Source: Bacteroidia bacterium
GTDB lineage: Bacteria > Bacteroidota > Bacteroidia > Chitinophagales > Chitinophagaceae
Assembly: GCA_030427635.1 (NCBI GenBank)
Contig: JAUIBA010000019.1
Location: 23,138 to 87,137 of the forward strand
Direction of reading: 5' to 3'
DNA length: 64,000 nucleotides
Made by a program: the position numbers and the translations under genes. The notes beneath the pieces are model-generated. The model was not told the origin of the DNA. It made no database searches and worked only from the letters and a program-made list of their open reading frames with translations. Below are positions 63,921-64,000 of this stretch, piece by piece; positions within the stretch are counted from its first letter, which is position 1; every line of letters starts with the position of its first letter.

Positions 63921-64000
63921 ATGTTAGCCAGCCTGAAAAGGAAGAAAGTAACATCCCGTACGCCTCTGGAAGTAGCCCTGAAAGCTTTGACTTTAGCATT
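63921..64000 (+). CDS. possible start of a further gene, cut by window edge
   Basis: ATG at 63921 opens 26 codons without a stop to the window end (MLASLKRKKVTSRTPLEVAL). Purines precede the ATG (GGGGGAAGAG, about 20 nt upstream). Too short to judge; could be chance. Confidence 0.25.
   Translation, partial: MLASLKRKKVTSRTPLEVALKALTLA

Noticed and set aside
63814..63999. 61-codon minus-strand frame at the window end
   Set aside because: Overlaps the end of the membrane-protein gene and shows no family features; probably a shadow.

Overview
The window comes from a Bacteroidota genome, most likely the class Chitinophagia (Chitinophagaceae-like). The evidence is: several secreted proteins ending in type IX secretion (T9SS) sorting domains, a PorT-type T9SS component, the short Bacteroidota-type RNA polymerase omega, a TamB/lipidated TamA pair, an IcmF-type fused mutase, DUF5777 and DUF6580 proteins, many lipoprotein signal peptides, and promoter boxes of the form TAnnTTTG instead of E. 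coli -10 boxes. About 48 protein-coding genes are packed on both strands. I saw no rRNA, tRNA, CRISPR array or intact insertion sequence.

Layout. 1-5.0 kb: a subtilase cut by the window edge, two lipoproteins, PorT and a thiolase. 5-12 kb: a lipidated EEP-family nuclease/phosphatase, a DinB-like protein, a large SBBP-repeat T9SS cargo and a PIG-L deacetylase. 12-19 kb: asparagine synthetase, a four-gene periplasmic operon (OB-fold, CX4CH haem-like, YceI, DUF5777), a PaaI thioesterase, an Ala/Glu/Pro lipoprotein and a WbqC / DegT-like / GNAT operon. 19-24 kb: icmF and an NHL-repeat protein. 24-34 kb: tamB, tamL and an unknown secreted protein with a caspase/CHAT-like His-Cys pair. 34-41 kb: uvrA and envelope genes (MlaD-like, OstA-like, bamD) with rpoZ. 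41-46 kb: an Omp28-like lipoprotein, an NAD(P)-binding protein, DUF6580 and two tandem related T9SS cargo genes. 46-49.6 kb: a shikimate operon aroB-aroA-aroC. 49.6-58 kb: a T9SS gene interrupted by an in-frame TGA, a protein-glutaminase-like lipoprotein with a small partner resembling its own pro-region, a fatty acid hydroxylase, an RND/MMPL transporter and another T9SS cargo. 58-64 kb: an ABC/HlyD/TolC export operon facing a TetR regulator, then a small membrane protein.

How the genes fit together. Much of the window serves the cell envelope: PorT (T9SS), TamB/TamL and BamD (outer-membrane protein assembly), OstA-like and MlaD-like proteins (LPS/lipid traffic), several T9SS cargoes and an MFP/ABC/TolC exporter. 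Metabolic genes (thiolase, PaaI, IcmF, aroBAC, asnB) lie between them.

Points most worth following: (1) the protein-glutaminase-like lipoprotein and the adjacent stand-alone protein matching its N-terminal domain, a possible enzyme/inhibitor pair; (2) an exporter ATPase that has lost several catalytic motifs, whose leader shares a roughly 29-bp palindrome-containing element with the intergenic region next to the TetR gene; (3) the His/Cys dyad protein downstream of tamL; (4) the in-frame TGA that separates a T9SS cargo from its sorting domain.
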